Of a DNA stretch of 64,000 nucleotides, positions 1 to 10,677 are shown piece by piece (positions within the stretch are counted from its first letter, which is position 1; the number at the start of each line of letters is the position of its first letter). The stretch is from contig NZ_VMSE01000002.1 of assembly GCF_009858335.1 (NCBI RefSeq), forward strand, positions 1-64,000, read 5' to 3'. Source of the DNA: Methylovorus glucosotrophus (GTDB lineage: Bacteria; Pseudomonadota; Gammaproteobacteria; Burkholderiales; Methylophilaceae). The position numbers were made by a program, and so were the translations under genes. Below the pieces are notes generated by a model, which made no database searches, was not told the origin of the DNA, and worked only from the letters and a program-made list of their open reading frames with translations.

Positions 1-92
1 ACCACCCCTTCCCATCTCGAACAGGGCCGTGAAACGATTCTGCGCCAATGATAGTATACTTCTCGTATGCGAAAGTAGGTCACCGCCAAGCT
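1..92 (+). rRNA. rrf: 5S ribosomal RNA, 3' part
   Basis: This is the last three quarters of a 5S rRNA. The sequence shows the CCCATCTCGAACAG loop region, GTGAAACG, the ATGATAGTATACTTCTCGTATGCGAA-type arm (given here in parts) and AGTAGGTCACCGCCAAGC, whose end would pair with the missing 5' strand. Roughly the first 28 nucleotides lie outside the window. The exact 3' end is uncertain by two or three bases. It closes an rRNA operon lying to the left. Confidence 0.95.
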
Positions 93-123
93 TCTTATAT
101 ATACTTGCCTTTGGTAAGTTTTT

Positions 124-155
124 AGAAAAGCCCTCATTAGAGGGCTTTTCTATTT
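124..155 (+). terminator. rRNA operon intrinsic terminator
   Basis: There is a perfect 12-bp stem, AGAAAAGCCCTC with GAGGGCTTTTCT, around an ATTA loop. It lies about 30 bases after the 5S end and runs into a T-rich tail. The A-rich left arm would let it act in both directions. Confidence 0.9.
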
Positions 156-168
156 GTGCTATCTTGTA

Positions 169-198
169 TTATCAATTCATTGAATTGATTGATATAAT
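169..198 (+). promoter_or_regulatory. sigma70-like promoter for rimP operon
   Basis: A TATAAT hexamer at 193-198 is preceded by TGA, giving an extended -10. TTATCA at 169-174 is a fair -35 with an 18-base spacer. Transcription would start near 205, about 50 bases before rimP and after the rRNA terminator, so the operon need not depend on rRNA read-through. Confidence 0.65.
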
Positions 199-207
199 GT
201 ATTTTTG

Positions 208-229
208 ATGGGCGTAAGCCCATTTTTTG
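208..229 (+). terminator. Leader hairpin with T-run before rimP
   Basis: ATGGGC-GTAA-GCCCAT is followed directly by TTTTTTG. It has intrinsic terminator form and sits within a few bases of the predicted rimP transcript start. It could be a second terminator for rRNA read-through, a 5' stabilising hairpin of the rimP mRNA, or part of an attenuator. Which one cannot be decided from sequence. Confidence 0.55.
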
Positions 230-257
230 TTTCTGTAGAGGATAAAAGGCATCTCGA

Positions 258-695
258 ATGCAGGATTTGTATTCATTATTGGAAAAATCTGTCAGCCAAC
301 TTGGTTATGAGTTGGTGGATGTCGAGATTTCTAACCGGGGCAAGCTGATCCGATTATTTATTGATAAACCTGAGGGTATCAATATTGATGATTGTGTACT
401 CGTCAGTAACCAGCTAGGTAATGTGCTCGCGGTAGAAAACGATATTGACTATGACCGGCTCGAGGTTTCGTCGCCTGGCTTGGATCGTGTCTTAAAGAAA
501 GATGCCGATTTCATCCGCTTTACTGGTGAGCGTGCGCAAGTGAAATTGCGTATCCCAGTGGATAACCGGAAGAATTTTATTGGGATTTTGCAAGGTATTG
601 AACAGGATAACCTGTTGATTGAACAGGAAGGGGTGCTGCATCGCCTTGCCTTGTCCAATATAGACAAGGCTAGACTGGCACCTGAGTTTAAATAA
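258..695 (+). CDS. rimP: Ribosome maturation factor RimP
   Basis: RimP assists 30S ribosomal subunit assembly in the cytoplasm. The 145-residue protein has family length and shows the N-terminal domain motif [10 protein letters not shown], the conserved VSSPGLDR stretch around residue 71, and a C-terminal Sm-like domain ending in [13 protein letters not shown]. An AAGG about 8 bases upstream supports the ATG start. It is the first gene of the rimP-nusA-infB-rbfA-truB operon, the usual order in proteobacteria. In E. coli the operon begins with the metY tRNA gene; here it begins directly behind an rRNA operon. Identification is firm. Confidence 0.95.
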   Translation: MQDLYSLLEKSVSQLGYELVDVEISNRGKLIRLFIDKPEGINIDDCVLVSNQLGNVLAVENDIDYDRLEVSSPGLDRVLKKDADFIRFTGERAQVKLRIPVDNRKNFIGILQGIEQDNLLIEQEGVLHRLALSNIDKARLAPEFK

Positions 696-738
696 TTTAA
701 GTACCTGTTGTGATACAGATTTTAGGCGGAGATTTGAA

Positions 739-2205
739 ATGAGTCGCGAAATATTATTGTTGGTAGATGCGCTGGCCCACGAGAAAAATGTGGCCAAGGA
801 AGTGATCTTTACAGCGCTGGAACTGGCGCTGGCCTCTGCAACCAAAAAGCGCTTTACCGAAGATGCAGATGTTCGTGTCGAAATTGAGCGAGATAGCGGC
901 AATTATCATTCATTCCGCCGCTGGCAGATTGTTTCTGATGATGATCTGGAAAATCCTGCTGCGCAGATGTATACGGATGATGAGCGTGCTGAAGGCTTGA
1001 GTCTCGGCGATTATTATGAAGAGCCGCTGGAATCTGTTGAGTTTGGGCGCATTGGTGCCCAGGCAGCAAAACAAGTTATTTTGCAAAAAGTGCGTGAAGC
1101 CGAGCGTGAGCAGATTCTGAATGATTTTCTGGCGCGTAAAGAGCATTTGGTGACAGGTGTCATCAAGCGCATGGAAAAGGGTAACGCGATTATTGAAGTG
1201 GGTCGCATTGAGTCTGTGTTGCCACGTGATCAAATGATCCCCAAGGAGAATTTGCGCGTTGGTGATCGCGTGCGTGCATATTTGTCGCGGATCGAACGTA
1301 CCGGACGCGGCCCGCAGTTGGTGCTTTCCCGTATCGCCCCTGAATTCTTGATCAAACTGTTTGAGCTTGAGGTGCCGGAAATTGAAGAGGGTCTGCTTGA
1401 GATCAAATCCGCTTCTCGCGACCCAGGTTTGCGTTCCAAAATTGCCGTTAAATCGAATGATCAGCGCCTGGACCCTGTCGGCACTTGCGTCGGGATGCGC
1501 GGTTCACGTGTACAAGCCGTCACCGGCGAGTTGGCTGGCGAACGTGTAGATATTGTTTTATGGTCCATGGAGCCTGCGCAGTTTGTCATTAACGCAATGG
1601 CGCCGGCCGAAGTCTCCAGCATTGTCGTGGATGAAGATGCACACAGCATGGATGTGGTCGTGGATGAAGAGCAGTTGGCACAAGCGATTGGCCGTAATGG
1701 TCAAAATGTTCGCCTTGCCTCTGAGCTGACCGGTTGGACATTGAATATTCTGACCGAAGCCGAAGCTGCTCAAAAGCATGAAGAAGAATATACCAAGACG
1801 CGTCAGCTCTTTATCGACAAGCTGGATGTTGATGAAGAAGTTGCCGATATTCTGGTGCAAGAAGGTTTCAACACACTGGAAGAAATTGCCTATGTGCCTA
1901 TCGCTGAAATGAGCGAAATTGATGCCTTCGATGAAGAAACAATCAACGAATTGCGCAAGCGCGCACGCGCAGCCTTGTTAACCGAAGCCATTGCCAAGGA
2001 AGAGAAGCTGGAAGAGGCTTCGGAAAGCTTGCTGACAATGGACGGCATGGATGATGCTACAGCGCATTTGCTGGCATCCAAGGGCGTTTCCACGATGGAA
2101 GACCTGGCAGACCTGGCTGTTGATGAATTGATGGAAATGGCCAACATGGATGCGGAACGTGCCAAGCAGTTGATCATGACGGCACGTGCGCCATGGTTTG
2201 CGTAA
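739..2205 (+). CDS. nusA: Transcription termination/antitermination factor NusA
   Basis: NusA binds RNA polymerase and nascent RNA and controls pausing, termination and rRNA antitermination. The 488 residues match the proteobacterial long form. They comprise an N-terminal RNAP-binding domain with [12 protein letters not shown], an S1 domain near residues 135-200, two KH domains ([12 protein letters not shown] and [12 protein letters not shown]), and two acidic C-terminal repeats, as in E. coli. The Shine-Dalgarno sequence GGCGGAG lies just before the ATG. It is second in the rimP operon; in E. coli NusA represses its own operon, which makes the leader hairpin upstream of rimP worth noting. 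Confidence 0.97.
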   Translation: MSREILLLVDALAHEKNVAKEVIFTALELALASATKKRFTEDADVRVEIERDSGNYHSFRRWQIVSDDDLENPAAQMYTDDERAEGLSLGDYYEEPLESVEFGRIGAQAAKQVILQKVREAEREQILNDFLARKEHLVTGVIKRMEKGNAIIEVGRIESVLPRDQMIPKENLRVGDRVRAYLSRIERTGRGPQLVLSRIAPEFLIKLFELEVPEIEEGLLEIKSASRDPGLRSKIAVKSNDQRLDPVGTCVGMRGSRVQAVTGELAGERVDIVLWSMEPAQFVINAMAPAEVSSIVVDEDAHSMDVVVDEEQLAQAIGRNGQNVRLASELTGWTLNILTEAEAAQKHEEEYTKTRQLFIDKLDVDEEVADILVQEGFNTLEEIAYVPIAEMSEIDAFDEETINELRKRARAALLTEAIAKEEKLEEASESLLTMDGMDDATAHLLASKGVSTMEDLADLAVDELMEMANMDAERAKQLIMTARAPWFA

Positions 2206-2295
2206 GCAAATCATGAAATTGAATTTCAGTTAGACGCAACAACGTTTGTAATTAAATGAACAGTGGTATGCGTAAGATGAGGATGGAGTAACAGG

Positions 2296-5040
2296 ATGGG
2301 ACAAACAAGCGTAGCACAATTTGCCAGTGAGTTAGGGCTGCCGGCCGAGCTGTTGTTGGAGCAATTAAGAGGGGCTGGGGTAAATAAGGCTGCGGCGGAT
2401 GACACCTTGACTGAGCATGACAAAACCTCATTGCTGGAGTTTTTGCGCAAGGAGCATGGCGCCCAGGCACCAAAAAACAAAATTACCCTTACGCGCCGCC
2501 AGAATACCGAAATCAAAAAGACGGACAGCAGTGGCAAGGCCAGAACCATCCAGGTGGAAGTGCGTAAAAAACGTGTCTTGGTACGTCGCGATCCATCCTT
2601 GCCTGAGCAAGACGATCAGGGTAATGAGTTTATTCCCGAATCTCAGGCCGAGCTTGAAGTTCAAGAATATGAAACCGTTGCTGAAACTCCCGTAGCCGAG
2701 CCGGTTGTTGAAGAGATTGTGCGCGAAGAGCCAGTTGCCGAACCGGAGCCAATTGCGGTTGTTGAAGCTGAAGCACCGGCGATCGTAGAAGAGCCCGAAG
2801 TTATTGCGGAGCCTGTTACGGCTACCGAGGTAACTGCTGAACCCGCTGCTGCCCCCGCATCTGGTGGGCGTATCAGTGTGCTGAGCCCTGAACAAATCGC
2901 CAAACGCGAAGAAGAAGCGCGTCGTCACGCCGCGCTGGTTGCTATCCAAACGGCTGAGTTGCGTAAGAAGCAGGAAATCCTGCAGAAGCGTCAGGAAGAA
3001 GAAGCCAAGAAAGCTGCAGCGGCCGCTGCAGAAGCCGCCAAGCCTGCCAAGGTTGAAGGTACGTTGCATAAGCCAGCGGTCAAGGATGCTACCAAAGCTG
3101 ATGACAAGGGCGCTAAAAAAGGCAGCAAAAATAACAAAGATTGGGCAGACGCCGAAAACAAGAAGCGCGGTATTAAAACGCGCGGCGATGCTGCGCCTAC
3201 ACAAGGCTGGCGCACTCACAAGTCCAAGTCAAAATCCCACCGGGATGAAGATCAGCAACACGCGTTTAATGCGCCTACTGAGCCGATCGTGCATGAGGTG
3301 CTCGTCCCAGAAACAATTTCAGTCGCTGATCTTGCACACAAGATGGCGGTTAAAGCCAGTGAAGTGATCAAGGTGCTCATGAAAATGGGCATGATGGTAA
3401 CCATCAATCAGGTTCTGGATCAAGAAACGGCGATTATCCTGGTAGAGGAAATGGGTCACGTTGCCAAAGCGGCAGCGGCAAATGATCCGGAAACCTTCCT
3501 GGAAGAGCACGATCATGCGGAAGCCATTCAGGAGGCCCGTCCTCCCGTTGTTACCGTCATGGGTCACGTTGACCACGGTAAAACATCCTTGCTGGACTAC
3601 ATTCGCCGTAGCCGTGTGGCTTCCGGTGAAGCTGGCGGCATTACGCAGCATATTGGCGCGTACCACGTGGAAACCCCACGCGGCATGGTGACCTTCCTGG
3701 ATACGCCAGGTCACGAAGCCTTTACCGCAATGCGTGCTCGTGGCGCCAAGGCTACCGATGTGGTTATTCTGGTCGTCGCTGCCGATGACGGTGTGATGCC
3801 ACAAACGATTGAAGCCGTTCACCATGCCAAGGCTGCAGGTGTGCCGGTTGTGGTCGCGGTAAACAAAATAGATAAGCCTGATGCCAATCCAGAGCGCGTC
3901 AAGCAAGAGCTGGTAACGCACGAGGTGGTCCCTGAAGACTGGGGCGGCGATACCATGTTTGTTGAAGTCTCAGCCAAGGCTGGCACCGGGATCGATGAAC
4001 TGTTGGAAGCCGTGCTGTTGCAGGCAGAAGTGTTGGAGCTGAAAGCGCCAAAGAACACCCCTGCCAAGGGCCTGGTAATTGAAGGTCGCCTGGACAAGGG
4101 CCGTGGCCCGGTTTCTACCATTCTGGTTCAATCCGGCACTCTGCGTCGTGGCGATATGTTGCTTGCAGGTACCGCGTTTGGCCGCGTGCGCGCCATGCTG
4201 GATGAAGCGGGCAATGACATCAAGGAAGCGGGTCCTTCTATTCCGGTAGAGATTCTCGGTTTGTCCGATGTGCCATCCGCAGGTGAGGAAGTGATTGTGC
4301 TGAATGATGAGCGCAAGGCACGTGAGATCGCCTTGTTCCGTCAAGGTAAATTCCGCGACGTGAAGCTGGCCAAGCAGCAAGCTGCCAAGCTCGAGAATAT
4401 GTTCGAGCAAATGGCTGAAGGCGAAGTGAAGGTACTGCCGCTGATCATCAAATCCGATGTGCAGGGTTCATACGAAGCGCTGGCAACTTCCTTGCAAAAG
4501 CTCTCTACCAACGAAGTCAAGGTCAACATCATACATACCGGTGTGGGTGCAATCAGCGAGTCTGACGTCAACCTGGCAGCAGCATCCAAGGCTGTTGTCA
4601 TTGGGTTTAACGTCCGTGCGGATGCCGGTGCTCGCAAGCTGATCGACTCTTCGGGTGTGGATGTTCGTTACTACAACATCATTTACGAAGCAGTGGATGA
4701 AGTGAAAGCCGCACTGGGTGGCATGTTGTCACCGGAGCAGAAGGAATCCATGATCGGTACCGTGGAAATTCGCGAAGTATTCCGTATTTCCAAGGTGGGT
4801 GCGGTCGCGGGTTGCTATGTGAGCGATGGTGTTATTCGTCGTTCATCCAAGGTGCGAGTCCTGCGCGATAACGTGGTGATTCATACCGGCGAACTGGATT
4901 CGCTGAAGCGCTTCAAGGATGACGTGAAGGAAGTGAAATCCAATTTCGAATGCGGTTTGTCACTGAAGAATTTCAATGATATTGAAGTGGGTGACACGCT
5001 GGAAGTATTTGAAATTGTTGAAGTTGCCAGAACGTTGTAA
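2296..5040 (+). CDS. infB: Translation initiation factor IF-2
   Basis: IF-2 is the GTPase that places initiator fMet-tRNA on the 30S subunit and promotes subunit joining. The protein has 914 residues. It has a short N-terminal IF2-N helical domain, a long charged Glu/Ala/Lys-rich linker (about residues 100-320), a second IF2-N domain, and the G domain with GHVDHGKT (423-430), DTPGH (near 469) and NKID (near 522). The C-terminal C1/C2 domains follow. GGAG and CAGG precede the ATG. The long linker is normal for proteobacterial IF-2. Internal starts (IF2-beta/gamma forms) are possible but were not assigned. Confidence 0.97.
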   Translation: MGQTSVAQFASELGLPAELLLEQLRGAGVNKAAADDTLTEHDKTSLLEFLRKEHGAQAPKNKITLTRRQNTEIKKTDSSGKARTIQVEVRKKRVLVRRDPSLPEQDDQGNEFIPESQAELEVQEYETVAETPVAEPVVEEIVREEPVAEPEPIAVVEAEAPAIVEEPEVIAEPVTATEVTAEPAAAPASGGRISVLSPEQIAKREEEARRHAALVAIQTAELRKKQEILQKRQEEEAKKAAAAAAEAAKPAKVEGTLHKPAVKDATKADDKGAKKGSKNNKDWADAENKKRGIKTRGDAAPTQGWRTHKSKSKSHRDEDQQHAFNAPTEPIVHEVLVPETISVADLAHKMAVKASEVIKVLMKMGMMVTINQVLDQETAIILVEEMGHVAKAAAANDPETFLEEHDHAEAIQEARPPVVTVMGHVDHGKTSLLDYIRRSRVASGEAGGITQHIGAYHVETPRGMVTFLDTPGHEAFTAMRARGAKATDVVILVVAADDGVMPQTIEAVHHAKAAGVPVVVAVNKIDKPDANPERVKQELVTHEVVPEDWGGDTMFVEVSAKAGTGIDELLEAVLLQAEVLELKAPKNTPAKGLVIEGRLDKGRGPVSTILVQSGTLRRGDMLLAGTAFGRVRAMLDEAGNDIKEAGPSIPVEILGLSDVPSAGEEVIVLNDERKAREIALFRQGKFRDVKLAKQQAAKLENMFEQMAEGEVKVLPLIIKSDVQGSYEALATSLQKLSTNEVKVNIIHTGVGAISESDVNLAAASKAVVIGFNVRADAGARKLIDSSGVDVRYYNIIYEAVDEVKAALGGMLSPEQKESMIGTVEIREVFRISKVGAVAGCYVSDGVIRRSSKVRVLRDNVVIHTGELDSLKRFKDDVKEVKSNFECGLSLKNFNDIEVGDTLEVFEIVEVARTL

Positions 5041-5055
5041 GGTCAGAAGGCGAAC

Positions 5056-5427
5056 ATGGCAAAAGAGTTTTCCCGTAGCGATCGCGTAGCGGAGCAGATG
5101 CAGCGCGAATTGGCAGATCTGCTTCAGTTTGAAGTAAAAGATCCTCGTGTGGGCATGGTCACCGTTACTGAAGTTGAGGTGAGCGGTGACCTGGCCCATG
5201 CCAAGGTCTTTTACAGTGCCGAAAAAGGCACGCCAGAATTGCAGAAGGGGCTCGAGAAAACAGCAGGCTTCTTGCGAAGTCAGCTGGCTAAACGGCTTTT
5301 ATTGCGCACAGTGCCTCAATTGCATTTTGTTTACGATGCATCTATTGATAATGGTATGAAAATATCGCGACTGATCGATGATGCGTTGGCGCAGGATCAA
5401 GATAACGCTGACAAAGGTGATGCCTGA
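5056..5427 (+). CDS. rbfA: Ribosome-binding factor A
   Basis: RbfA is a small KH-fold protein that binds immature 30S subunits and helps 16S rRNA 5'-end maturation, notably in the cold. The 123 residues start with the family signature FSRSDRVAEQMQRELADLL and contain VKDPRVGMVTVTEVEVS and the closing LHFVYDASIDNGMKIS. AAGG sits 7 bases before the ATG. The gene follows infB by 15 bases and is clearly co-transcribed with it. Confidence 0.95.
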   Translation: MAKEFSRSDRVAEQMQRELADLLQFEVKDPRVGMVTVTEVEVSGDLAHAKVFYSAEKGTPELQKGLEKTAGFLRSQLAKRLLLRTVPQLHFVYDASIDNGMKISRLIDDALAQDQDNADKGDA

Positions 5428-5454
5428 CGCAATGACGTCAGTCATGTCGCAACT

Positions 5455-6360
5455 GTGCAGTTCAAACGAATCAAACGCGATATTAGCGGCATCTTGTTGC
5501 TGGATAAGCCGTTAGGGATATCCAGCAATCAGGCATTACAAATCGTCAAACGCCTGTTTCAGGCAGCCAAGGCAGGCCATACAGGCAGCCTGGATCCATT
5601 AGCAAGCGGCTTGCTACCAATATGCTTGGGTGAAGCGACCAAGTTTTCTCATTTTCTGCTGGATTCCGATAAGAGCTACCGCGCTCTGGTGACGCTGGGC
5701 AGCACGACCACAACGGGTGATGCCGAAGGGGAAATACTCAAGCGGTCACCCGTTACGACCACCCCGGCAGAGTTGGATGTTGCGCTCAAAAAGATGATGG
5801 GCGATATATTGCAGGTCCCCCCCATGTATTCGGCGTTGAAACACGGTGGTAAAGCGCTTTATGAATATGCCCGGGATGGCGTAGAAATTACGCGGGAAGC
5901 CAGGCCAGTTCGCATACATGACATTACGCTGGAGCGGTTTGAGGGTAACCAATTTGAGATCGTAGTGTCATGTAGCAAGGGTACATATATTCGTACTCTG
6001 GCCGAAGACATCGGTAAGTTGCTAGGCTGTGGTGCCCATCTTGGTGGTTTGCGCCGATTGACGACTGCACATTTCCATCTGGATGATGCAGTGACTATCG
6101 AACAGCTCGAACAAATGTCACTGGAGCAGCGAGACGAGGCTTTGCTTGGTGCGGATGCTGGGATCGAGGATTTGCCGCAAGTGACGATTGATGCTGATAG
6201 CGCCTTCTATTTACTGCGAGGCCAGGAAGTGTGGAAGTCTGGCCTCAGTATTGAAGGGGTATTCAGAATCTATACTGAACAGGGTGATTTTCTGGGGATA
6301 GGGGAGCAAACCTCACGCGGTGCAATCGCGCCCAAGCGTTTGCTGCGTCAAACTGCCTGA
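5455..6360 (+). CDS. truB: tRNA pseudouridine(55) synthase TruB
   Basis: TruB isomerises U55 to pseudouridine in the T-loop of tRNAs. The catalytic aspartate is D47 in GHTGSLDPLASG; the YKAL-like SYRALVTLG and the RTLAEDIG stretch are also present, and the C-terminal PUA-like end is retained. The only usable start between the upstream in-frame stop and the conserved DISGILLLDKP motif is a GTG. The ATGs just upstream are in another frame. The 301 residues are normal family length. It is the last gene of the operon before the rpsO promoter. Confidence 0.93.
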   Translation: MQFKRIKRDISGILLLDKPLGISSNQALQIVKRLFQAAKAGHTGSLDPLASGLLPICLGEATKFSHFLLDSDKSYRALVTLGSTTTTGDAEGEILKRSPVTTTPAELDVALKKMMGDILQVPPMYSALKHGGKALYEYARDGVEITREARPVRIHDITLERFEGNQFEIVVSCSKGTYIRTLAEDIGKLLGCGAHLGGLRRLTTAHFHLDDAVTIEQLEQMSLEQRDEALLGADAGIEDLPQVTIDADSAFYLLRGQEVWKSGLSIEGVFRIYTEQGDFLGIGEQTSRGAIAPKRLLRQTA

Positions 6361-6402
6361 CAAAGCGCGGTTGAGCGACTTCCTCATTTGAAACTATTCT
6401 TC

Positions 6403-6441
6403 ACTCAAGAATGCAGCCAGTCTGGCAAAGCTTTCTTGAGT
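6403..6441 (+). repeat. Inverted repeat between truB and rpsO
   Basis: ACTCAAGAA at 6403-6411 pairs with TTCTTGAGT at 6433-6441. A second small hairpin, GCCAG/CTGGC, lies inside. The right arm contains the -35 hexamer of the rpsO promoter. It may end truB transcription (the T-run is poor) or act as an operator. Confidence 0.5.
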
Positions 6442-6464
6442 TTATGATTGAATGAAGATATAAT
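6436..6464 (+). promoter_or_regulatory. sigma70 promoter of rpsO
   Basis: TTGAGT at 6436-6441 and TATAAT at 6459-6464 are separated by 17 bases. The start would fall near 6471, about 90 bases before the rpsO ATG. This separates rpsO-pnp from the rimP operon, as in E. coli. Confidence 0.75.
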
Positions 6465-6559
6465 TAAAAGTTGATTGTAAATGAATGCTCTAGCGGGGCT
6501 GGATGTAACCTGCATTTGCATTGACGCGCAAACACATCTCACAATACAGGATATAAGTT

Positions 6560-6829
6560 ATGGCAATTACAGTTCAAGAAACAGCAAAGATTGTTGCTGA
6601 TTTCCAACAAGCTCCAAATGATACAGGTAGCCCAGAAGTTCAAGTTGCACTTCTTAGCGCTCGCATTACATATTTGACAGAGCATTTCAAAAGCAATGCC
6701 AAGGATCACCACTCCCGTCGTGGTCTGCTGAAGTTGGTAAGTCAGCGCCGCAAATTGCTGGACTACCTCAAGCGCAAGAATGCTGATCGTTATCGCACTC
6801 TGATTGAGCGCTTGGGTCTCCGTAAATAA
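6560..6829 (+). CDS. rpsO: 30S ribosomal protein S15
   Basis: S15 is a primary 16S rRNA-binding protein of the central domain of the 30S subunit. All 89 residues fit the family, including [38 protein letters not shown] (given here only by name of region, residues 47-68) and the ending [13 protein letters not shown]. In E. coli S15 represses its own mRNA through a pseudoknot that overlaps the start site. The 90-base leader here could hold a similar element, but I could not establish one. pnp follows after a hairpin region. Confidence 0.97.
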   Translation: MAITVQETAKIVADFQQAPNDTGSPEVQVALLSARITYLTEHFKSNAKDHHSRRGLLKLVSQRRKLLDYLKRKNADRYRTLIERLGLRK

Positions 6830-6879
6830 TTACGTTGCACCTTGTAAAGTATCAGCGCAAATTCGTGAATTGAAGAAAC

Positions 6880-6925
6880 AAGCCGAAGGCAAAGCGGTAA
6901 CGCGGCGCTTATCGGCTTTTTCGTT
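6880..6925 (+). terminator. Hairpins between rpsO and pnp
   Basis: AAGCCGA (6880-6886) pairs with TCGGCTT (6912-6918). An inner AAGCG/CGCTT stem lies between them, and TTTTCGTTTT follows. In E. coli the same place holds a leaky rpsO terminator and RNase III sites that control pnp. A similar role is likely here, by position. Confidence 0.65.
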
Positions 6926-6943
6926 TTAATAAGGACATAAGAC

Positions 6944-9067
6944 GTGAAAGCCATTAAAAAAACGATTACGTATGGTCAGCATGAGCTGACTCTGGAAACG
7001 GGCGAAATCGCTCGTCAGGCTGATGGCGCAGTGATGGTGAGTTACGGCGATACCGTCGTGCTCGTTACTGTGGTCGGCAAAACTGATGTAAAGCCTGGTC
7101 AGGATTTTTTCCCATTGACTGTGGATTACCAAGAACGCACTTACGCTGCCGGCAAGATTCCTGGCGGCTTTTTCAAGCGTGAAGGTCGCCCTTCCGAAAA
7201 GGAAACGCTGACATCGCGTCTGATCGACCGTCCTCTGCGTCCGCTCTTTCCTGAAGCTTTCTACAACGAAGTGCAAATTGTGGCGACCGTGATGTCGTCG
7301 GACAGCGAAATCGATTCCGATATTCCTGCCATCATCGGCGCTTCCGCGGCCCTGGCCATTTCCGGTATTCCATTCTATGGCCCGATTGGTGCAGCGCGTG
7401 TAGGTTACATCAATGGTGAATATGTACTGAACCCGACAGCCACTCAGTTGAAAGATACAGAGCTGGATCTCGTAGTTGCTGCGACATCGACCGCTGTACT
7501 GATGGTGGAGTCGGAAGCCAAGGAATTGCCTGAAGATGTGATGCTGGGTTCTGTGGTTTATGGCCACGAGCAAATGCAAGCCGTGATCAATCTGATCAAC
7601 GAAATTGCGGCAGAAGTTGGCAAAGAGCCATGGGATTGGACTCCACCTGCTGAAAACACCGCACTCATCGAAAAAGTCACCAGCATTGCTAGCGCCGATA
7701 TCAACGCTGCTTATCAGATCAAGTCCAAAGGTGCTCGTTCTTCCAAGCTGGATGAAATCAAAAACCGTGTGTTGAGTGAGCTGATTACTGAAGCCACGTC
7801 GACTGAAGAAGCGAACGAAATCAAGTCCATTCTGCATAATCTCGAAGCCAAGGTGGTGCGTGGTCAGATTCTGAATGGCGAGCCACGTATTGATGGCCGT
7901 AATACCCGCACTGTGCGCCCGATCACCATCCGTACTGGTGTGCTGCCCCGTACCCACGGTTCTGCCTTGTTCACCCGCGGTGAAACGCAGGCTCTGGTCG
8001 TGGCAACTCTCGGTACTGGCCGCGATGAGCAAATCATTGATGCCCTGCAAGGTGAATACACCGATCGTTTCATGTTGCATTACAACATGCCTCCTTACGC
8101 TACCGGCGAAACTGGTCGTGTGGGTACGCCTAAGCGTCGTGAAATCGGCCATGGTCGTCTGGCGAAGCGTGCGTTGCTGGCTGCATTGCCAAGCCAGGAA
8201 GAGTTCGGCTATACCATTCGCGTCGTATCGGAAATTACTGAATCCAATGGTTCAAGCTCCATGGCATCCGTCTGTGGCGGCTGTCTGGCATTGATGGATG
8301 CAGGCGTTCCAGTCAAGACCCACGTGGCAGGTATTGCCATGGGCCTGATCAAGGAAGGTAACCGCGTTGCAGTTCTGACCGATATCCTGGGTGACGAAGA
8401 TCATCTGGGTGACATGGACTTTAAGGTGGCCGGTTCGGAAGATGGCATTACCGCCCTGCAAATGGATATCAAGATTACCGGCATTACTGCCGAAATCATG
8501 CAAGCCGCTCTGGCACAAGCCAAGGAAGGCCGCCTGCACATTCTGGGTCTGATGAAGGAAGCAATGGGTGAGACCCGTCAAGAGCTGTCCGCTTTTGCGC
8601 CTCGCATTATCACCATGAAGATCAACCCTGAAAAGATTCGTGATGTTATCGGCAAGGGCGGCGCAGTGATTCGTGCGCTGACCGAAGAAACCGGTACCAC
8701 CATTGATATTGAAGAAGATGGCACGATCAAGATCGGTTGCACCAGCGCAGAGGCTGGTGAAGAAGCCAAGCGTCGCATTGAAGCCATTACTGCAGAAGTT
8801 GAAATTGGTCAGACGTATGAAGGCACTGTCATCAAGTTGCTGGATTTTGGTGCGATTGTTTCATTGCTGCCAGGCAAAGATGGTTTGTTGCACATTTCGC
8901 AAATCGCTCATCAGCGCGTAAATGCAGTGGGTGACTTCCTCAAGGAAGGCCAGGTTGTTAAGGTCAAGGTAATGGAAGCTGACGAAAAAGGCCGCGTGCG
9001 TTTAAGCATGAAGGCGCTGATCGATCCACCTGCAGAAGAAGCCAAGGCTGAAACAGAAGCATCTTAA
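6944..9067 (+). CDS. pnp: Polyribonucleotide nucleotidyltransferase (PNPase)
   Basis: PNPase degrades RNA 3' to 5' using phosphate and is a degradosome component. The 707-residue protein has two RNase PH domains joined by an alpha-helical domain ([22 protein letters not shown] and [11 protein letters not shown] are visible), a KH domain with [16 protein letters not shown] near residue 569, and a C-terminal S1 domain near 625-693. The start is GTG, 8 bases after AAGGA. Its place after rpsO and the hairpin region suggests autoregulation as known in enterobacteria, which is inference here. Confidence 0.96.
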   Translation: MKAIKKTITYGQHELTLETGEIARQADGAVMVSYGDTVVLVTVVGKTDVKPGQDFFPLTVDYQERTYAAGKIPGGFFKREGRPSEKETLTSRLIDRPLRPLFPEAFYNEVQIVATVMSSDSEIDSDIPAIIGASAALAISGIPFYGPIGAARVGYINGEYVLNPTATQLKDTELDLVVAATSTAVLMVESEAKELPEDVMLGSVVYGHEQMQAVINLINEIAAEVGKEPWDWTPPAENTALIEKVTSIASADINAAYQIKSKGARSSKLDEIKNRVLSELITEATSTEEANEIKSILHNLEAKVVRGQILNGEPRIDGRNTRTVRPITIRTGVLPRTHGSALFTRGETQALVVATLGTGRDEQIIDALQGEYTDRFMLHYNMPPYATGETGRVGTPKRREIGHGRLAKRALLAALPSQEEFGYTIRVVSEITESNGSSSMASVCGGCLALMDAGVPVKTHVAGIAMGLIKEGNRVAVLTDILGDEDHLGDMDFKVAGSEDGITALQMDIKITGITAEIMQAALAQAKEGRLHILGLMKEAMGETRQELSAFAPRIITMKINPEKIRDVIGKGGAVIRALTEETGTTIDIEEDGTIKIGCTSAEAGEEAKRRIEAITAEVEIGQTYEGTVIKLLDFGAIVSLLPGKDGLLHISQIAHQRVNAVGDFLKEGQVVKVKVMEADEKGRVRLSMKALIDPPAEEAKAETEAS

Positions 9068-9090
9068 GCATATAGGATAGCGATAGCACT

Positions 9091-9126
9091 AAAACAAAAG
9101 GCCGGAATTTCCGGCCTTTTTGTTTT
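9091..9126. terminator. Bidirectional terminator pnp / dksA
   Basis: GGCCGG and CCGGCC form the core, flanked by AAAACAAAA on the left and TTTTTGTTTTT on the right. This gives T-runs on both strands. It can end pnp on the plus strand and dksA on the minus strand. Confidence 0.9.
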
Positions 9127-9172
9127 TCTGGCAAGCCATCAAAAGATGGTGATGCCGAATAGAAACCCTTAT

Positions 9173-9595
9173 TTATTTGGCAACTTGACGCTCGCGAATT
9201 TCATCCAGCGTTTTGCAATCAATGCAAAGTGTTGCGGTAGGGCGAGCTTCGAGACGCTTCAAGCCAATTTCAACTCCGCAGCTGTTGCAATAGCCATATT
9301 CGTGCTCGTTGATCTTGCCCAGGGTCTCGTCGATTTTCTTGATCAGCTTGCGCTCGCGGTCACGATTGCGTAGCTCCAGCGCCATGTCGGATTCCTGGCT
9401 GGCACGGTCATTCGGGTCAGCAAACATGGTCACCTCGTCCTGCATGGTGTGCACAGTGCGATCAATGTCGTGACTTAACTCGGCTTTCCAGTCATTCAGG
9501 ATCTTGCGGAAATGGTCGAGTTGCTTGTCATTCATGTATTCCTCATCCGGTTTCGGTTGATAAGGAATAAATTGTCTTGTGATTGCTTCAGCCAT
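9173..9595 (-). CDS. dksA: RNA polymerase-binding transcription factor DksA
   Basis: DksA enters the RNA polymerase secondary channel and, with ppGpp, carries out the stringent response. The 140-residue protein has the coiled-coil tip acidic motif D60-x2-D63-x-A65 within DPNDRAS, then [17 protein letters not shown]4 zinc finger follows, with cysteines 103, 106, 124 and 127 (CNSC and CIDC). Length and motifs match true DksA rather than a DksA paralogue lacking cysteines. The GC-rich discriminator of the nearby tRNA promoter is the kind of target DksA/ppGpp represses. Confidence 0.95.
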   Translation of the reverse strand: MAEAITRQFIPYQPKPDEEYMNDKQLDHFRKILNDWKAELSHDIDRTVHTMQDEVTMFADPNDRASQESDMALELRNRDRERKLIKKIDETLGKINEHEYGYCNSCGVEIGLKRLEARPTATLCIDCKTLDEIRERQVAK

Positions 9596-9770
9596 AGGTG
9601 CCTTGAAAACTCAAAATGCGATTGACAAAATTTAAAGCGGAGAAAGTGTACACCTAATATAAATGGTATGCAAAACACCTAACTGCATTGAACATGTTGC
9701 CTTCGTATATCAAATGAGCGTTCAATTTCCACAATGTCGGCTAGTGTACTACCAATCAGTATACTGGTAA

Positions 9771-10634
9771 CTATATTTGGGCGGATTCCTTGAGTTCAAG
9801 AGCCATCAAGGTATTTTCCATCAATGTGGCAACCGTCATGGGTCCGACACCACCCGGTACAGGTGTAATCCAGCTGGCACGTTCCTTGGCAATGTTAAAG
9901 TCGACATCGCCGCAGATCTTGCCATCTGGCAGGCGGTTAATACCAATATCAATCACTACCGCGCCGGGTTTTATCCATTCACCGTTAATCAATCCGGGTT
10001 TGCCTGCGGCTACAACGACGAGATCAGCACGTTCGATATTCTCGCGCAGATTTTTGGTATGGCGATGACAACAAGTAACCGTGCATCCAGCCAAAAGCAA
10101 CTCAAGAGCCATGGGGCGGCCGACATGATTGGAGACACCAATGACGACAGCATCCAGCCCCATTAACTGAATATTGGCCGACTTCAACAGTTTGATGACA
10201 CCAAATGGCGTACAGGAGCGTAGGGTCGGCTCACGTACAGCCAAGCGACCAATGTTGTATGGATGAAAGCCATCGACATCTTTACTAGCAGAGATGGTCT
10301 CGATGATTTTCTTTTCGCTGATATGCGGAGGAAGCGGGGATTGCACCAAAATGCCATCGATTTCACTATCTTCGTTCAACTGTCTGATCAACGCCAGCAG
10401 ATCGGCTTCTGAAGTGTCGGCTGGCAGATCATAGGCAAGAGAGCGTATGCCAACCTTCTCACACGCGACGCGCTTGTTCCGCACATAAATCGCCGACGCA
10501 GGATCTGCGCCCAGCATGATGACAACCAAGGCAGGTGCACGCTTGCCAGCAGCCAGGCGTTGGTCAACGCGTGCCTTGAGCTCAAGTAACATGGATTCGG
10601 CAACGGCTTTGCCATTGATGAGTTGTGCGGACAT
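9771..10634 (-). CDS. folD: Methylene-THF dehydrogenase / methenyl-THF cyclohydrolase FolD
   Basis: FolD interconverts 5,10-methylene-, 5,10-methenyl- and 10-formyl-tetrahydrofolate using NADP. The 287-residue protein has the catalytic Y50 and K54 (YVRNK), the PLPPHI loop, [16 protein letters not shown] and the NAD(P) motif [11 protein letters not shown]. The start is the ATG of [10 protein letters not shown] longer frame runs upstream, but it only reads through the antisense of tRNA-Pro. In methylotrophs, folate C1 flux has extra weight, but nothing here shows a special role. The start is 44 bases from the divergent tRNA promoter. Confidence 0.95.
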   Translation of the reverse strand: MSAQLINGKAVAESMLLELKARVDQRLAAGKRAPALVVIMLGADPASAIYVRNKRVACEKVGIRSLAYDLPADTSEADLLALIRQLNEDSEIDGILVQSPLPPHISEKKIIETISASKDVDGFHPYNIGRLAVREPTLRSCTPFGVIKLLKSANIQLMGLDAVVIGVSNHVGRPMALELLLAGCTVTCCHRHTKNLRENIERADLVVVAAGKPGLINGEWIKPGAVVIDIGINRLPDGKICGDVDFNIAKERASWITPVPGGVGPMTVATLMENTLMALELKESAQI

Positions 10635-10677
10635 AGAATATGGACGAATGAAAAACCATGATTTTAACAGATTCAGT

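Noticed and set aside
2428..3219. 263-codon minus-strand frame opposite infB
   Set aside because: It mirrors the low-complexity linker of IF-2, and its Phe-rich composition has no family match that I recognise.
6926..8152. 408-codon minus-strand frame opposite pnp
   Set aside because: Histidine/arginine-rich shadow frame without domain features; PNPase on the other strand is certain.
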